From: Halothermothrix orenii H 168
Lineage (GTDB): Bacteria; Bacillota; Halanaerobiia; Halanaerobiales; Halothermotrichaceae
Direction of reading: 5' to 3'
Assembly (NCBI RefSeq): GCF_000020485.1
Contig: NC_011899.1
Coordinates: forward strand, 1,582,501-1,646,500
Length of the DNA: 64,000 nt
How positions within the stretch are numbered: position 1 is the stretch's first letter; each line of letters opens with the position of its first letter. The translations under genes were made by a program, and so were the position numbers. This document shows positions 36,833 through 46,804 of this stretch, piece by piece. A model generated the notes under the pieces. That model did no database searches, was not told the DNA's origin, and saw only the letters and a list, made by a program, of their open reading frames with translations.

Positions 36833-37699
36833 TCACCTCAATTCATCAATAAATTTTTCTAATACTTCAACATTGCCTTCAATCCCTTCAGGATAAATAG
36901 GTTCTAGTTTCGTAATAAGGGGATAATAATCGTCTTTTATTTTTACTACTGTTACATAAACAGGGGAAGCCATCCTAGTAGGGTTAATGCTTCCCAAAGA
37001 TTTATCCTTTTTTGAAGCCTGTCCAATCTTTTCTAACATTTTTTCAAAATTTGCTTCTGGTTTGCCTATATAAATTTCTTTAATTACAGGATAAGAATAC
37101 CTTTGATTATCAACAACCCTAATATATTCTCCATCCTTAACTTCAACCTGCCTTCCAAAATCCTGTAAAATACCTGCAATTTTTTTTAAAAGTTCTTCTT
37201 TGTTATCAAACTTACAGTTTTTATCCCTTATACTGCCAAATCCTCTTCTAGACCGCTGTCCTACACCACCCAGAAGAAGGGAAAGGGTAAACACATCCTT
37301 AACGTTATCAATTAATTCTTCTTCAAAACTTTTAAATATAAATTCAAGATTAAAAGAAAGACCAGATTTTAATACCTTAATAGGCACAGGGTTTTCATTA
37401 CGTTTTTTTTCATTATGGGGAAGCAAGTAATAATCTTCTAAGTTATTTTTTTTATTAATTAGGTTAATATCTCTAATTCTTATTGCAAATTTTGAAGCAT
37501 TTTTAGTACTTCCAAAAATCTTATTTTCTTTTTTATGTAATTCATTTAGGTCTCTTTCAGCAGTCAACGCCCTAAACCAATATCTCATCATTCCTTTAAT
37601 GCTAGTAATGCTAGCAGGTCTTAACTCCACTTTTCTGTTATCAGACCCTTTACAATATACCGGGGTAACAATTTTTAAATTATAAGTTATATTATACAT
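36833..37699 (-). CDS. cmr1: Cmr1, RAMP subunit
   Basis: A 288-residue RAMP. TPVYCKGSDNRKVELRPASI and IKGMMRYWFRAL at the N-terminus are Cmr1 signatures; LGGVGQRSRRGFGSI is the glycine-rich loop. Cmr1 joins the complex near Cmr6 at the 3' end of the crRNA. GGAGGAGG supports the ATG. First gene of the operon cmr1-2-3-4-5-6-CARF-RelE-csx1-csx20-thioredoxin. Confidence 0.9.
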   Translation of the reverse strand: MYNITYNLKIVTPVYCKGSDNRKVELRPASITSIKGMMRYWFRALTAERDLNELHKKENKIFGSTKNASKFAIRIRDINLINKKNNLEDYYLLPHNEKKRNENPVPIKVLKSGLSFNLEFIFKSFEEELIDNVKDVFTLSLLLGGVGQRSRRGFGSIRDKNCKFDNKEELLKKIAGILQDFGRQVEVKDGEYIRVVDNQRYSYPVIKEIYIGKPEANFEKMLEKIGQASKKDKSLGSINPTRMASPVYVTVVKIKDDYYPLITKLEPIYPEGIEGNVEVLEKFIDELR

Positions 37700-37819
37700 T
37701 TATAACCTCCTCCAATTAATCTATTGACTGTATTTTTACAAATATATCACCTTTTGACTTTATCTATTCATTGCAACATAACCAACAAAAAATTACTTTT
37801 TTTACACGTTTATTATATT

Positions 37820-37849
37820 TATATACTCTCTACTATTATATTTTGCCAA
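37820..37849 (-). promoter_or_regulatory. Candidate promoter of the cmr operon
   Basis: On the minus strand TTGGCA, 18 bases, TATATA, about 120 bases before cmr1. The region is very AT-rich, so other choices exist. It lies between the IS element and cmr1, meaning the operon need not depend on array transcription. Confidence 0.4.
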
Positions 37850-37946
37850 ATAATATAAGTATCCTGCTTATCAACTTATATTTTTACATATAATTCCTAC
37901 TGAGTATCCTGTCTATAGGTAAACTAAACATGGGTCCCCCAATAAA

Positions 37947-38776
<830 letters not shown>

Positions 38777-38814
38777 AGTAAATTCATCACTGTGATCCCG
38801 GATGAAACCATATA

Positions 38815-39111
38815 TTATTTCGGTTCCTTTGAGAAGATGCGCACTGCTTTTTTTAATATATCACGCTCTATTTTTATATCATTTAATTCTTTTTTTAGTC
38901 TTTGAATTTCTTCCTGTTCAGGGGTTAACTTTTGTTTACCATTGCCTGGGAAAGCTAAGTCACCTTTGTTTTTGTATTCCCTACGCCATCTGATTAGATT
39001 ATGATAACTTATACCTAGTTCTTTTGCTATAACTGTGCAAGATTTATCCGAGCTAAAACTAAGTTCCACAGCTTCTCTTTTAAATTCTTCTGAATATTTT
39101 TTCCTTCCCAT
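38815..39111 (-). CDS. IS3-family orfA, helix-turn-helix protein
   Basis: A 98-residue protein. [18 protein letters not shown] and [20 protein letters not shown] form the transposase_8 HTH; the C-terminal half ([20 protein letters not shown]) is a leucine zipper. It appears intact and normally joins orfB by programmed frameshifting near its end (GAAAAAAGC lies about 35 bases before the stop). With orfB dead it cannot transpose the element alone. Confidence 0.9.
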   Translation of the reverse strand: MGRKKYSEEFKREAVELSFSSDKSCTVIAKELGISYHNLIRWRREYKNKGDLAFPGNGKQKLTPEQEEIQRLKKELNDIKIERDILKKAVRIFSKEPK

Positions 39112-39210
39112 TATGGGGCACCTCCTGGGTTAATTATATACCTAAACCCAGTGTCCGACAAATGGGGGAAGGTCAAAAAGAGATAAAGGAATTTGCCAAA
39201 TATGAGGTAA

Positions 39211-40780
39211 GTTTCAATCCTTCTTATGCTGGATGTATCAATTAATCCCTCCTCAAAATAGGTTATTGCCATATATACCCCTGTGTTTCAATCCTTCTTA
39301 TGCTGGATGTATCAATTAATCTTATATGTTGCAACACTTACATCTCCTTTATTTCAAGGTTTCAATCCTTCTTATGCTGGATGTATCAATTAATCTCAAC
39401 CTGAAAATCCTTTAGAAAGTCCCTTTTAATCGTTTCAATCCTTCTTATGCTGGATGTATCAATTAATCCGCCTACCGGACAATTTACCAGGAAAAAAGAC
39501 CCGCTGTTTCAATCCTTCTTATGCTGGATGTATCAATTAATCCCGATTTATACCGTTTTTCGATATCAGGGTAGTTAGTTTCAATCCTTCTTATGCTGGA
39601 TGTATCAATTAATCCAACCTTTTTCATGACCCCAATTTAACTATTGGGCATTGTTTCAATCCTTCTTATGCTGGATGTATCAATTAATCCTAGATTAACT
39701 ATTGAAAACCACCTTATATCTTCAGAGTTTCAATCCTTCTTATGCTGGATGTATCAATTAATCCATTCGGTAGCTTCTGAATCTTCCCATTTGAGGGGTT
39801 TCAATCCTTCTTATGCTGGATGTATCAATTAATCTGGAGTGGTGGCCGAATTGGCGATGGCGCCGGACTGGTTTCAATCCTTCTTATGCTGGATGTATCA
39901 ATTAATCTGATTACCTAAAGTCAAATCGTAACTAGCTGGTTGGTTTCAATCCTTCTTATGCTGGATGTATCAATTAATCCAATAAGGGGTGATTGTTTTG
40001 GCCCACTTACAAAAAAGTTTCAATCCTTCTTATGCTGGATGTATCAATTAATCTATTTGTGATTTGTTTGATAGTCATCAACCTATCATGTTTCAATCCT
40101 TCTTATGCTGGATGTATCAATTAATCTCTGAAAGCAGGTACTTATGTTGAGCCTATTCGTGGGTTTCAATCCTTCTTATGCTGGATGTATCAATTAATCC
40201 TGGAAAGAATGTAAAACTAGGGGAAAAAGCTATCAGTTTCAATCCTTCTTATGCTGGATGTATCAATTAATCCTAACACTAGCATTATAAGGCGGATCAG
40301 TCAACACGTTTCAATCCTTCTTATGCTGGATGTATCAATTAATCTTAGCATAGAACTCCTCCAATCTCGATAACCAGTCTCGTTTCAATCCTTCTTATGC
40401 TGGATGTATCAATTAATCCTAAAACCGGCAGAAGAAAAAGAAAATATAAAAATAGTTTCAATCCTTCTTATGCTGGATGTATCAATTAATCGCATAGCAC
40501 AATTATTTTAGAAGGGTGATGTTTTTGAGGTTTCAATCCTTCTTATGCTGGATGTATCAATTAATTTAATATTAACTTTCCAATTATCAGGTTTGCTTAA
40601 GTTTCAATCCTTCTTATGCTGGATGTATCAATTAATCTTCTGTTGAAGCATCTGTTATGTTTGGCGATTCATGTTTCAATCCTTCTTATGCTGGATGTAT
40701 CAATTAATCCCAATGATCTTTGCCAAATCCTCTTGAGAATAATGTTTCAATCCTTCTTATGCTGGATGTATCAATTAATC
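39211..40780 (-). CRISPR. CRISPR array, 22 repeats of 37 bp and 21 spacers
   Basis: Repeats start on the plus strand with GTTTCAATCCTTCTTATGCT and end with ATCAATTAATC, at 39211, 39285, 39359, 39432, 39506, 39578, 39653, 39727, 39798, 39871, 39943, 40017, 40090, 40163, 40236, 40308, 40382, 40455, 40530, 40601, 40673 and 40744. Spacers are 34-38 bases. The minus-strand repeat ends in ATTGAAAC, the usual 5' tag of type I-B and III crRNAs, so transcription runs leftward from a leader at 40781-40978. All repeats are identical except the one at 40530, whose last base is T. The far-end repeat (39211) is not degenerate. Confidence 0.98.
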
Positions 40781-40978
40781 CGTTTTAATTTAAAATTACC
40801 TATATAACAGTAATCTAAGGTATTTTTCTAGAACATAACTCTCCAATAATCATGGTTATAATTATTCATATTAAAGTAATATCAGCAAAATGCCGCAAAA
40901 AATTAATCAGTTCAATTATTAATATATATTTAATTGTCAAAGTTCGTATATTTATGCACTAATAATTTTCCTTCAGAA
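40781..40978 (-). promoter_or_regulatory. CRISPR leader
   Basis: About 198 AT-rich bases between the leader-end repeat and cas6. On the minus strand a TTGACA (40935-40940) followed by AT-rich sequence is a possible -35 element; no clear -10 stands out. Location on the Cas6 side fits the repeat orientation. Confidence 0.65.
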
Positions 40979-41665
40979 TTAGATTATTTTTTCACGCCTC
41001 AAGGTACCAAAACCTCTGCTGGTAGACTTCCCTAAACCAATATATTCTGGAATAAATACATTCGAATAAAACTCACCTACAAAACCTATCATCGTTTGAT
41101 TTTTAAAATTCACAGGAATTTCTCTCAGTTTGGGAACTGTAATAATACTTTCTTCTATCCACCAACCTACTCCTTTAGCAAAGCTTAAAATATTACCAGT
41201 AATTATTTTTTTTAAAAATTTTACTTTTTCATCCTTAGTACCTCCTTCTATTCTAGTTTTATATATGTTATAGTTCTTTTGACTCAATCCTAACCAGGGT
41301 GATATAAAGCTATATTTATATGGTGGCATATCATATTTATTATTTACCTTTAACTCTATTGAATCAACCTTTAATTTTCCAGAAGGATTCAGGAACTTTT
41401 TATCACCCAGTACAATTTTATCTATAGATAAAAAATGTTCAATAATTAAATCTCCACCACTACCTAATCCAATAATAACAGGTTTATTATTAATGATCTT
41501 ATATTGAATTAACGGGTATTTATATCTTAAGCCCCCGTCCTTTTTATGTTGATGAAATAGTACTTCTTCAAATTCGTGTGCAAAATAACCCCTTAGTTTA
41601 TGACCATAACTTAAGGGCAGATCTTCCTCCAGATCATATGTTAATTGAACAACCTTTAACTCCAA
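40979..41665 (-). CDS. cas6: Cas6 crRNA-processing endonuclease
   Basis: A 228-residue RAMP that cuts the array transcript inside each repeat to leave an 8-base 5' tag. HKLRGYFAHEF at the N-terminus and the terminal glycine loop YIGLGKSTSRGFGTLRR are typical. No obvious single catalytic His is conserved, as is common; H22, in LSYGHKLRG, is a candidate. TTG start behind CAGGAG. It is the last cas gene before the leader and the only Cas6 in view, so it probably serves both the type I-B and type III-B complexes. Confidence 0.85.
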   Translation of the reverse strand: MELKVVQLTYDLEEDLPLSYGHKLRGYFAHEFEEVLFHQHKKDGGLRYKYPLIQYKIINNKPVIIGLGSGGDLIIEHFLSIDKIVLGDKKFLNPSGKLKVDSIELKVNNKYDMPPYKYSFISPWLGLSQKNYNIYKTRIEGGTKDEKVKFLKKIITGNILSFAKGVGWWIEESIITVPKLREIPVNFKNQTMIGFVGEFYSNVFIPEYIGLGKSTSRGFGTLRREKII

Positions 41666-41687
41666 CTCGAATCAACTCCTGTTGGGT

Positions 41688-42284
41688 TTATTTTATACAA
41701 ATATTTCTATAAGTACAGTCAAAACACCTTCTTTTGTATTTAGTTCTATCTGGATAATACCCTTTCTGGATAATTGATATTATTTCTTTCATTATTTTCC
41801 CAACATTACTGTATATTTTTGTATCCAGTTTAATTTCTTTCAATAGGTTCTTACTCCTGATGTATACAATATAGGCCCGGTTAACTTCAATATTATAAAT
41901 ATCAGCAATCATTAACCCATACATGGCGGCCTGATATTTATGTGTGAGAAAAGTCCTCTTTTTATATTTTGCGTATTTATAATCCAACGGTGCTGCTGTA
42001 CCATCTTCCAGGAATAAAATCTCATCAACTATCCCATGTATATTATGTTTTTTTGAGTACATCTTTTTATCCAATATTTTCTTTTTAACCCCTATCTTTT
42101 TTCGAAGATATTTTTTATTAATCTTAAGTTTTCTTTTGTGCATATCACGACCCATCATAACCTTAAACCGATTTTTTTCATGTTGTGGAATTTTTAAATA
42201 TGACATATAATATATAAACCGGGGGCAGTATAAATACTCCATAACCTCTGAAGGAGTTAAACTAATGTTACTGACTTTTACCAT
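41688..42284 (-). CDS. cas4: Cas4 exonuclease
   Basis: About 198 residues, RecB-like, with an iron-sulphur cluster. CPRFIYYM near the start and CFDCTYRNICIK at the end supply the four Cys. The nuclease core is GIVDEILFLEDGTAAPLDYK followed by HKYQAAMYGL (the QxxxY motif). Cas4 trims prespacers and helps select PAM. A GTG upstream is part of the ribosome site; ATG at 42284 is preferred, nine bases after the cas2 stop. Confidence 0.92.
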   Translation of the reverse strand: MVKVSNISLTPSEVMEYLYCPRFIYYMSYLKIPQHEKNRFKVMMGRDMHKRKLKINKKYLRKKIGVKKKILDKKMYSKKHNIHGIVDEILFLEDGTAAPLDYKYAKYKKRTFLTHKYQAAMYGLMIADIYNIEVNRAYIVYIRSKNLLKEIKLDTKIYSNVGKIMKEIISIIQKGYYPDRTKYKRRCFDCTYRNICIK

Positions 42285-42293
42285 CCCACTCAC

Positions 42294-42584
42294 CTACATA
42301 AAAAAACTATTCAATTTATCATTAACCATGGCTTTATCAAAAGCCTGTCCAATAATTTCTACTTTTTTAAAATCTTCCTGACACATTGGGAAGGCATAGA
42401 CAGAGTCATTTTCAGGGTCAATCAACTCTTCTGCATATACCAGTAGTTCATCCAGAAGATTAGGTTCAATATCCCCCAGGAATACCGATTTTTGTACCCT
42501 GTATAAACCCTGTTCAATGGCCTTATCTGCTATTTTCTTGCGTGGCTTATCTTCAACAATATCATAAATAAACCAAACCAACAT
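42294..42584 (-). CDS. cas2: Cas2 adaptation protein
   Basis: A 96-residue ferredoxin-fold protein. WFIYDIVEDKPRKKIADKAI carries the conserved Asp of the first strand, and GLYRVQKSVFLGD follows as in all Cas2. It forms the integrase complex with Cas1. The ATG lies four bases after the cas1 stop. Confidence 0.95.
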   Translation of the reverse strand: MLVWFIYDIVEDKPRKKIADKAIEQGLYRVQKSVFLGDIEPNLLDELLVYAEELIDPENDSVYAFPMCQEDFKKVEIIGQAFDKAMVNDKLNSFFM

Positions 42585-42588
42585 ATTA

Positions 42589-43566
42589 TCAACCTTCCTC
42601 TATAATTCTGTTGGCCAGGGAGTGACAATCATACTGAATCGTATTATTAATTTTTATCTCTCTCCCCTTATATCTAATTTTTTTATCAAAATAATCATTT
42701 AATTCTGTAAGAAGCAATTTTTTTCCTTCATCGTTAAGAGTTAATCCTCCCTGAATTTTATCAAAATGTAACTTACGGATTTTTTTTCTACTAAATAACT
42801 TCATTACTACTCTGTCTATATGGTGTCGGTAGGGTTCAATAAAATCAAAGACAAAAGACTTTTTATTATAACCATCAGTATGTAGAATGCCAACATAAGG
42901 ATCTAACCCTGCAATAATTAATGCTTTTTCTACTTTGCCATATAATACACCATAACCATAATTCAGCAAACAATTAAATTCATCCTCAGCAGGTCTGAAA
43001 CTCCTGCCATTAAACTTATATCTATCTGGCAAAAGAAAACTTAAGCTGGCAAAATACTTCCTGGATATATTACCTTCATACCCCATTATAGTATTTCTTA
43101 CATCTTCAATATACCCTGTAACTTTTTCTAATTTATTACGCAATTCACAGATCTCTTTTATCTTCTTATTTATATATTTCTCTTTTGATTTAGAACGTTT
43201 TATAGCCAGATCATGTAAATGGTTAATCATATTATCTATTTTATCAAGCATAAATTCTTTTACCAGTTCAGTACCTTCTTCACTTTCTGCCAGCTCAAGC
43301 TGTTTCCTTCTAATATAAGTAGTACTACCAAGTTTAGGGTGCCAGACTTTTCCTAACGAACAACCAAACTCATCCAGAAACTGTATTTCAATATTATTTT
43401 CCAGGGCCAGTTTAACTGCATCTGTACTGATGGCAGCACCTGTGGTAATTAATATTGAACTAACCTTTTTAGCAGAAACCCTCTTTTTATCCTCTTCAGT
43501 CTTTATTTCAAACGATTTTTGTTTTACATGAAGGTAACTACCGTATGTGTTGATAACCAACTGCAT
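42589..43566 (-). CDS. cas1: Cas1 integrase
   Basis: About 325 residues, type I-B form. The metal-binding residues are Glu in IMGYEGNISRKYF, His in GILHTDGYNKKS and Asp in FVFDFIEPYRHHID. It inserts new spacers at the leader end. The frame opens with TTG-ATG; GAGGTG lies eight bases before the ATG at 43566, which is chosen. Follows cas3 after 31 bases. Confidence 0.96.
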   Translation of the reverse strand: MQLVINTYGSYLHVKQKSFEIKTEEDKKRVSAKKVSSILITTGAAISTDAVKLALENNIEIQFLDEFGCSLGKVWHPKLGSTTYIRRKQLELAESEEGTELVKEFMLDKIDNMINHLHDLAIKRSKSKEKYINKKIKEICELRNKLEKVTGYIEDVRNTIMGYEGNISRKYFASLSFLLPDRYKFNGRSFRPAEDEFNCLLNYGYGVLYGKVEKALIIAGLDPYVGILHTDGYNKKSFVFDFIEPYRHHIDRVVMKLFSRKKIRKLHFDKIQGGLTLNDEGKKLLLTELNDYFDKKIRYKGREIKINNTIQYDCHSLANRIIEEG

Positions 43567-43597
43567 CAATCTATCACCTCAAACTAAACCATATATA

Positions 43598-46066
43598 TTA
43601 AGCAAACATAGTTGATTCAAACTTTTTTTTAGGTTCTTTAAGAAAACCAATATTATCATCATACAAATACTTTTTCTGATCCTCATAACTGACATACTTG
43701 ATAAATCTAAATTTCTTTATTATATAGTGTTTTTCGTATTCTTTTAATTGGTTAGTATAAACATTAATTTTATATAGGGCTAATTCTTTGTTTAATATTT
43801 CTTTTTTGGCAATTAACCTATTTAATTTTTTTCTATCATTATAACTCAACTTAATTTCTTCATATATTTCTTTAAGTTCTTCTATCTTATTTTCTATATC
43901 TTTATTTTTACAAATAATTATGTTATCTTTACCTCCCTGTTCTTTTACTATTTTAAATTTTGAAATAGGATCCTGGTCAACTTTTTCTTTACTATAATTT
44001 AAATTACAAATTGCATTCATTAATTTATCACTTTGCCTTAAATAACTTTCCCTAATTCTCGAAAAATAATTTTTACTCATATCAATAAATGACTTTTTCT
44101 CACTTAAAACTTCTCTGCATATATCAAGTAATACTTTATCATATACTTTATTACAGTACATTTCTTCCTTATCATTTTTTAACATAATGATATTTACTTT
44201 GCCTTTTTGTGGCAACTCCCCACTCCTATTACAACGACCAGCAACCTGTATAATAGAATCTAATGGTGCAAAATCCCTGAAAACCTCTTCAAAACTCAGA
44301 TCAACTCCTGCTTCTATTAATTGAGTTGATACAACTATTATTTTTTCCCCTTTATCAATCTTCATATTAATTTCATCTATTTTTTCAAGTCTATCAATTG
44401 GTGTTAGATTAGTAGTTAATGAGTAAACGTGATAGCCTTTTGAAGTAAATAACTCATCGACATATTTATATATATCTAATGCAGAACTAATAGTATTACA
44501 GACTATTAAACCGGTTTTACTGTTAAAATTTAATTCAAGATATCCCAAAAAATCTTCAATATTATAAGGATTTAGTTTATCTATAATTTTAAGATTAACT
44601 CTATCAAATACGTTCATTTCATTATACTTCTTTTCATTTACCAGATTAACAACGTCATTTCCATAAATTATTTCAGGTTGTGTAGCTGTCATAAGTAAAA
44701 TATGAGTATTAAAATTTTTGCCAAGAATTTTTAATACTTTTCCAACTACATGATAATATTCTACAGGAATATTTTGGACTTCATCCAGTATAACTACTGA
44801 GTTAACGATATTATGAAACTTTTTTAAGTAACTATTTTTATTTCCAATAATGCTTTCCAGTAATTGCACAAAAGTTGTAACAATATTACCAGATTCCCAT
44901 GATTCTAATAATAATCTGTCATCAAGGTATTTCTCTAAATCTCTACTTATCCTGCTGTCTTTTTCTAAGTCAATATTTTTTTTAAGTTCAAGAGGTGTGA
45001 GATAATGATGTTTTAATAAATACTTTGAAGGATTTTTTTTGTAAACTTCTTTAAGGTTAAAATTAATTATTTTCTCGAACTCATTAAAATTTTGGTCAAT
45101 AATAGATGTATACGGTAGACAATAAATAATTCTTTTCCCGTAAGCGGAAAGTTCCCTTAATTTGTTTGCAAATGCAAATGATGCAAATGTCTTACCAATA
45201 CCTGTAGGAGCAGTTAAACTATATAAAAAATTTGTATCTTTTATTTGTGAATGATTTGTAACATCTTGAAAAAAACTATTTCTTGCTTTATTAATAGGTA
45301 ATCCAGGATTATATTTTTTTGGTTGCTCTTTCCTTTTTTTATTAATATACTTTTGCACATTTATATATTCTTCTGTCGCTCCTTTAAAATAATCATTATT
45401 TAAACTCGCAGCATCCTTTTTGTCAGTATCAATTAATATTGAATAAAGCAAATTAGTTACTAAAAATAATTCAATAGCCTTGTCTTCATTCTTATACTTG
45501 TCTTCAATAACTATTTCTCTAAATAATTCAGAAATATCATCTACTTCCACAACAAATTCTTCTAATTCACTAAATAACTCTTCAAAGCAATATTCTGTAT
45601 CTTTTAATATATTATTATCATAAATATTTTTTACATGATTATATGTATTTTGTTTTATATCATTAATTTGCATTTTTATATGATAGAAAGTCTCACCACA
45701 ATCTTCTACAGGGGATTCCAGGTTCCCATGATGTCTTTTAACAACCATATAACCTATCATTGCCATTAACCTGGTGTATTTTTTCTTGAGTAAAATATAG
45801 GCCAATATCGCTGATATTAAACCATGGTGAGAAAAAATATTTTCCTCACCATGGACTAAATAATTTTGAAAAAAAGTAGTTGACTTTCCAAAATCATGGA
45901 CTGCTCCAATTAAAAAAGCTATATCAGTAAGTTCATCTTTGGATATTATAGATAAGTCTAACCGCTTGTTTAAGATAATATTTTTACAGCCTTCTGCTAC
46001 ATTTTTCAAATGAACTTCTAACTCTCTTTTTTTATTTGAAGAATAGTGTGAAAATAATTTTTCCAA
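43598..46066 (-). CDS. cas3: Cas3 helicase-nuclease
   Basis: About 822 residues. The N-terminal HD nuclease has LIGAVHDFGKSTTFFQ (about residue 55) and KRHHGNLESP. The SF2 helicase has Walker A TAPTGIGKTFASF, motif II VILDEVQNIP (DEVQ), motif III LLMTATQP and motif VI QVAGRCNRSGE. It degrades DNA bound by Cascade. GTG at 46075 is part of the ribosome site GAGGTG and overlaps the cas5 stop; TTG at 46066 is better placed. Confidence 0.95.
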   Translation of the reverse strand: MEKLFSHYSSNKKRELEVHLKNVAEGCKNIILNKRLDLSIISKDELTDIAFLIGAVHDFGKSTTFFQNYLVHGEENIFSHHGLISAILAYILLKKKYTRLMAMIGYMVVKRHHGNLESPVEDCGETFYHIKMQINDIKQNTYNHVKNIYDNNILKDTEYCFEELFSELEEFVVEVDDISELFREIVIEDKYKNEDKAIELFLVTNLLYSILIDTDKKDAASLNNDYFKGATEEYINVQKYINKKRKEQPKKYNPGLPINKARNSFFQDVTNHSQIKDTNFLYSLTAPTGIGKTFASFAFANKLRELSAYGKRIIYCLPYTSIIDQNFNEFEKIINFNLKEVYKKNPSKYLLKHHYLTPLELKKNIDLEKDSRISRDLEKYLDDRLLLESWESGNIVTTFVQLLESIIGNKNSYLKKFHNIVNSVVILDEVQNIPVEYYHVVGKVLKILGKNFNTHILLMTATQPEIIYGNDVVNLVNEKKYNEMNVFDRVNLKIIDKLNPYNIEDFLGYLELNFNSKTGLIVCNTISSALDIYKYVDELFTSKGYHVYSLTTNLTPIDRLEKIDEINMKIDKGEKIIVVSTQLIEAGVDLSFEEVFRDFAPLDSIIQVAGRCNRSGELPQKGKVNIIMLKNDKEEMYCNKVYDKVLLDICREVLSEKKSFIDMSKNYFSRIRESYLRQSDKLMNAICNLNYSKEKVDQDPISKFKIVKEQGGKDNIIICKNKDIENKIEELKEIYEEIKLSYNDRKKLNRLIAKKEILNKELALYKINVYTNQLKEYEKHYIIKKFRFIKYVSYEDQKKYLYDDNIGFLKEPKKKFESTMFA

Positions 46067-46071
46067 ACCAG

Positions 46072-46788
46072 TCACCTCACTGGAGTATAAAAACTTATAT
46101 AATCATCTTTTAATTTTATTACTTCATAAAAAGACCCATTTATATTTGCTCCATTTTCTTCATAACAAACTTCAACAACCTTTTCTGGTTCTCGACCAGA
46201 GTTTACTTTTTTAAAGGATACTGGCATGTTGTCCAGAATTAGGTTATATGTTGTAGTATCATTTAATTTTTTTATATTATCCTTATATGTTAATGTTTTT
46301 AAATTCCCAGTATAATCTTTAATAATATCAATGTCCTCTATTAAATCATCAAATTCAGCAGTAGCTCTAAACTGCCTCTGCCCCAGATATATACCATATC
46401 CATATATCTTATTCTTTATTTTTGTTGCTAATTCTTTTAATAAAGATTCGTCCTGATGTGTAAAAAATACTTTATAAGATAACATATTATTTGCTGGCAG
46501 TAACAATTGCAATCTTACCTGTGTATGACCACCATCTTCTTTTAAATAATTCATACATTCAAAATGAGTATAACTTTCACTTTCTATTTTTACTCCAAAT
46601 TTAGCCTGCTGAGGTGATAATAATTCATAATAACTATCCCGGGGTTTTTCTAAAATAGAAGCAACTATCCCCATTAAAACCGTTCGGGGAGGAATTTTAT
46701 AAGTTAAAGAACTTTTATTGCTGTAGTATTTTTTGAAATGTGCAATTTTACCCTTTATTTTAAAAACCAGGACTTGGTTAATGTCCAT
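46072..46788 (-). CDS. cas5: Cas5b subunit of the type I-B Cascade
   Basis: A 238-residue RAMP. FKIKGKIAHFKKYYSNKSSL and YKIPPRTVLMGIVASIL are the Cas5 N-terminal signature (Csh family). It binds the crRNA 5' tag in Cascade. TAGGAG supports the ATG. Lies between cas7 and cas3. Confidence 0.92.
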   Translation of the reverse strand: MDINQVLVFKIKGKIAHFKKYYSNKSSLTYKIPPRTVLMGIVASILEKPRDSYYELLSPQQAKFGVKIESESYTHFECMNYLKEDGGHTQVRLQLLLPANNMLSYKVFFTHQDESLLKELATKIKNKIYGYGIYLGQRQFRATAEFDDLIEDIDIIKDYTGNLKTLTYKDNIKKLNDTTTYNLILDNMPVSFKKVNSGREPEKVVEVCYEENGANINGSFYEVIKLKDDYISFYTPVR

Positions 46789-46804
46789 AATAACAACTCC
46801 TACC

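Noticed and set aside
37700-37735. CAATTAATC next to cmr1, equal to the end of the CRISPR repeat
   Set aside because: Only nine bases match and the rest of the repeat is absent; not evidence for a lost repeat.
37858-37911. AGTATCCTG occurring twice upstream of the cmr operon
   Set aside because: Nine-base matches in a short AT-rich region are too weak to call as regulator sites.
39644-40807. Short ORFs inside the CRISPR array
   Set aside because: They are translations of the repeat (SFLCWMYQLI and SYAGCIN) and spacers; they have no ribosome sites.
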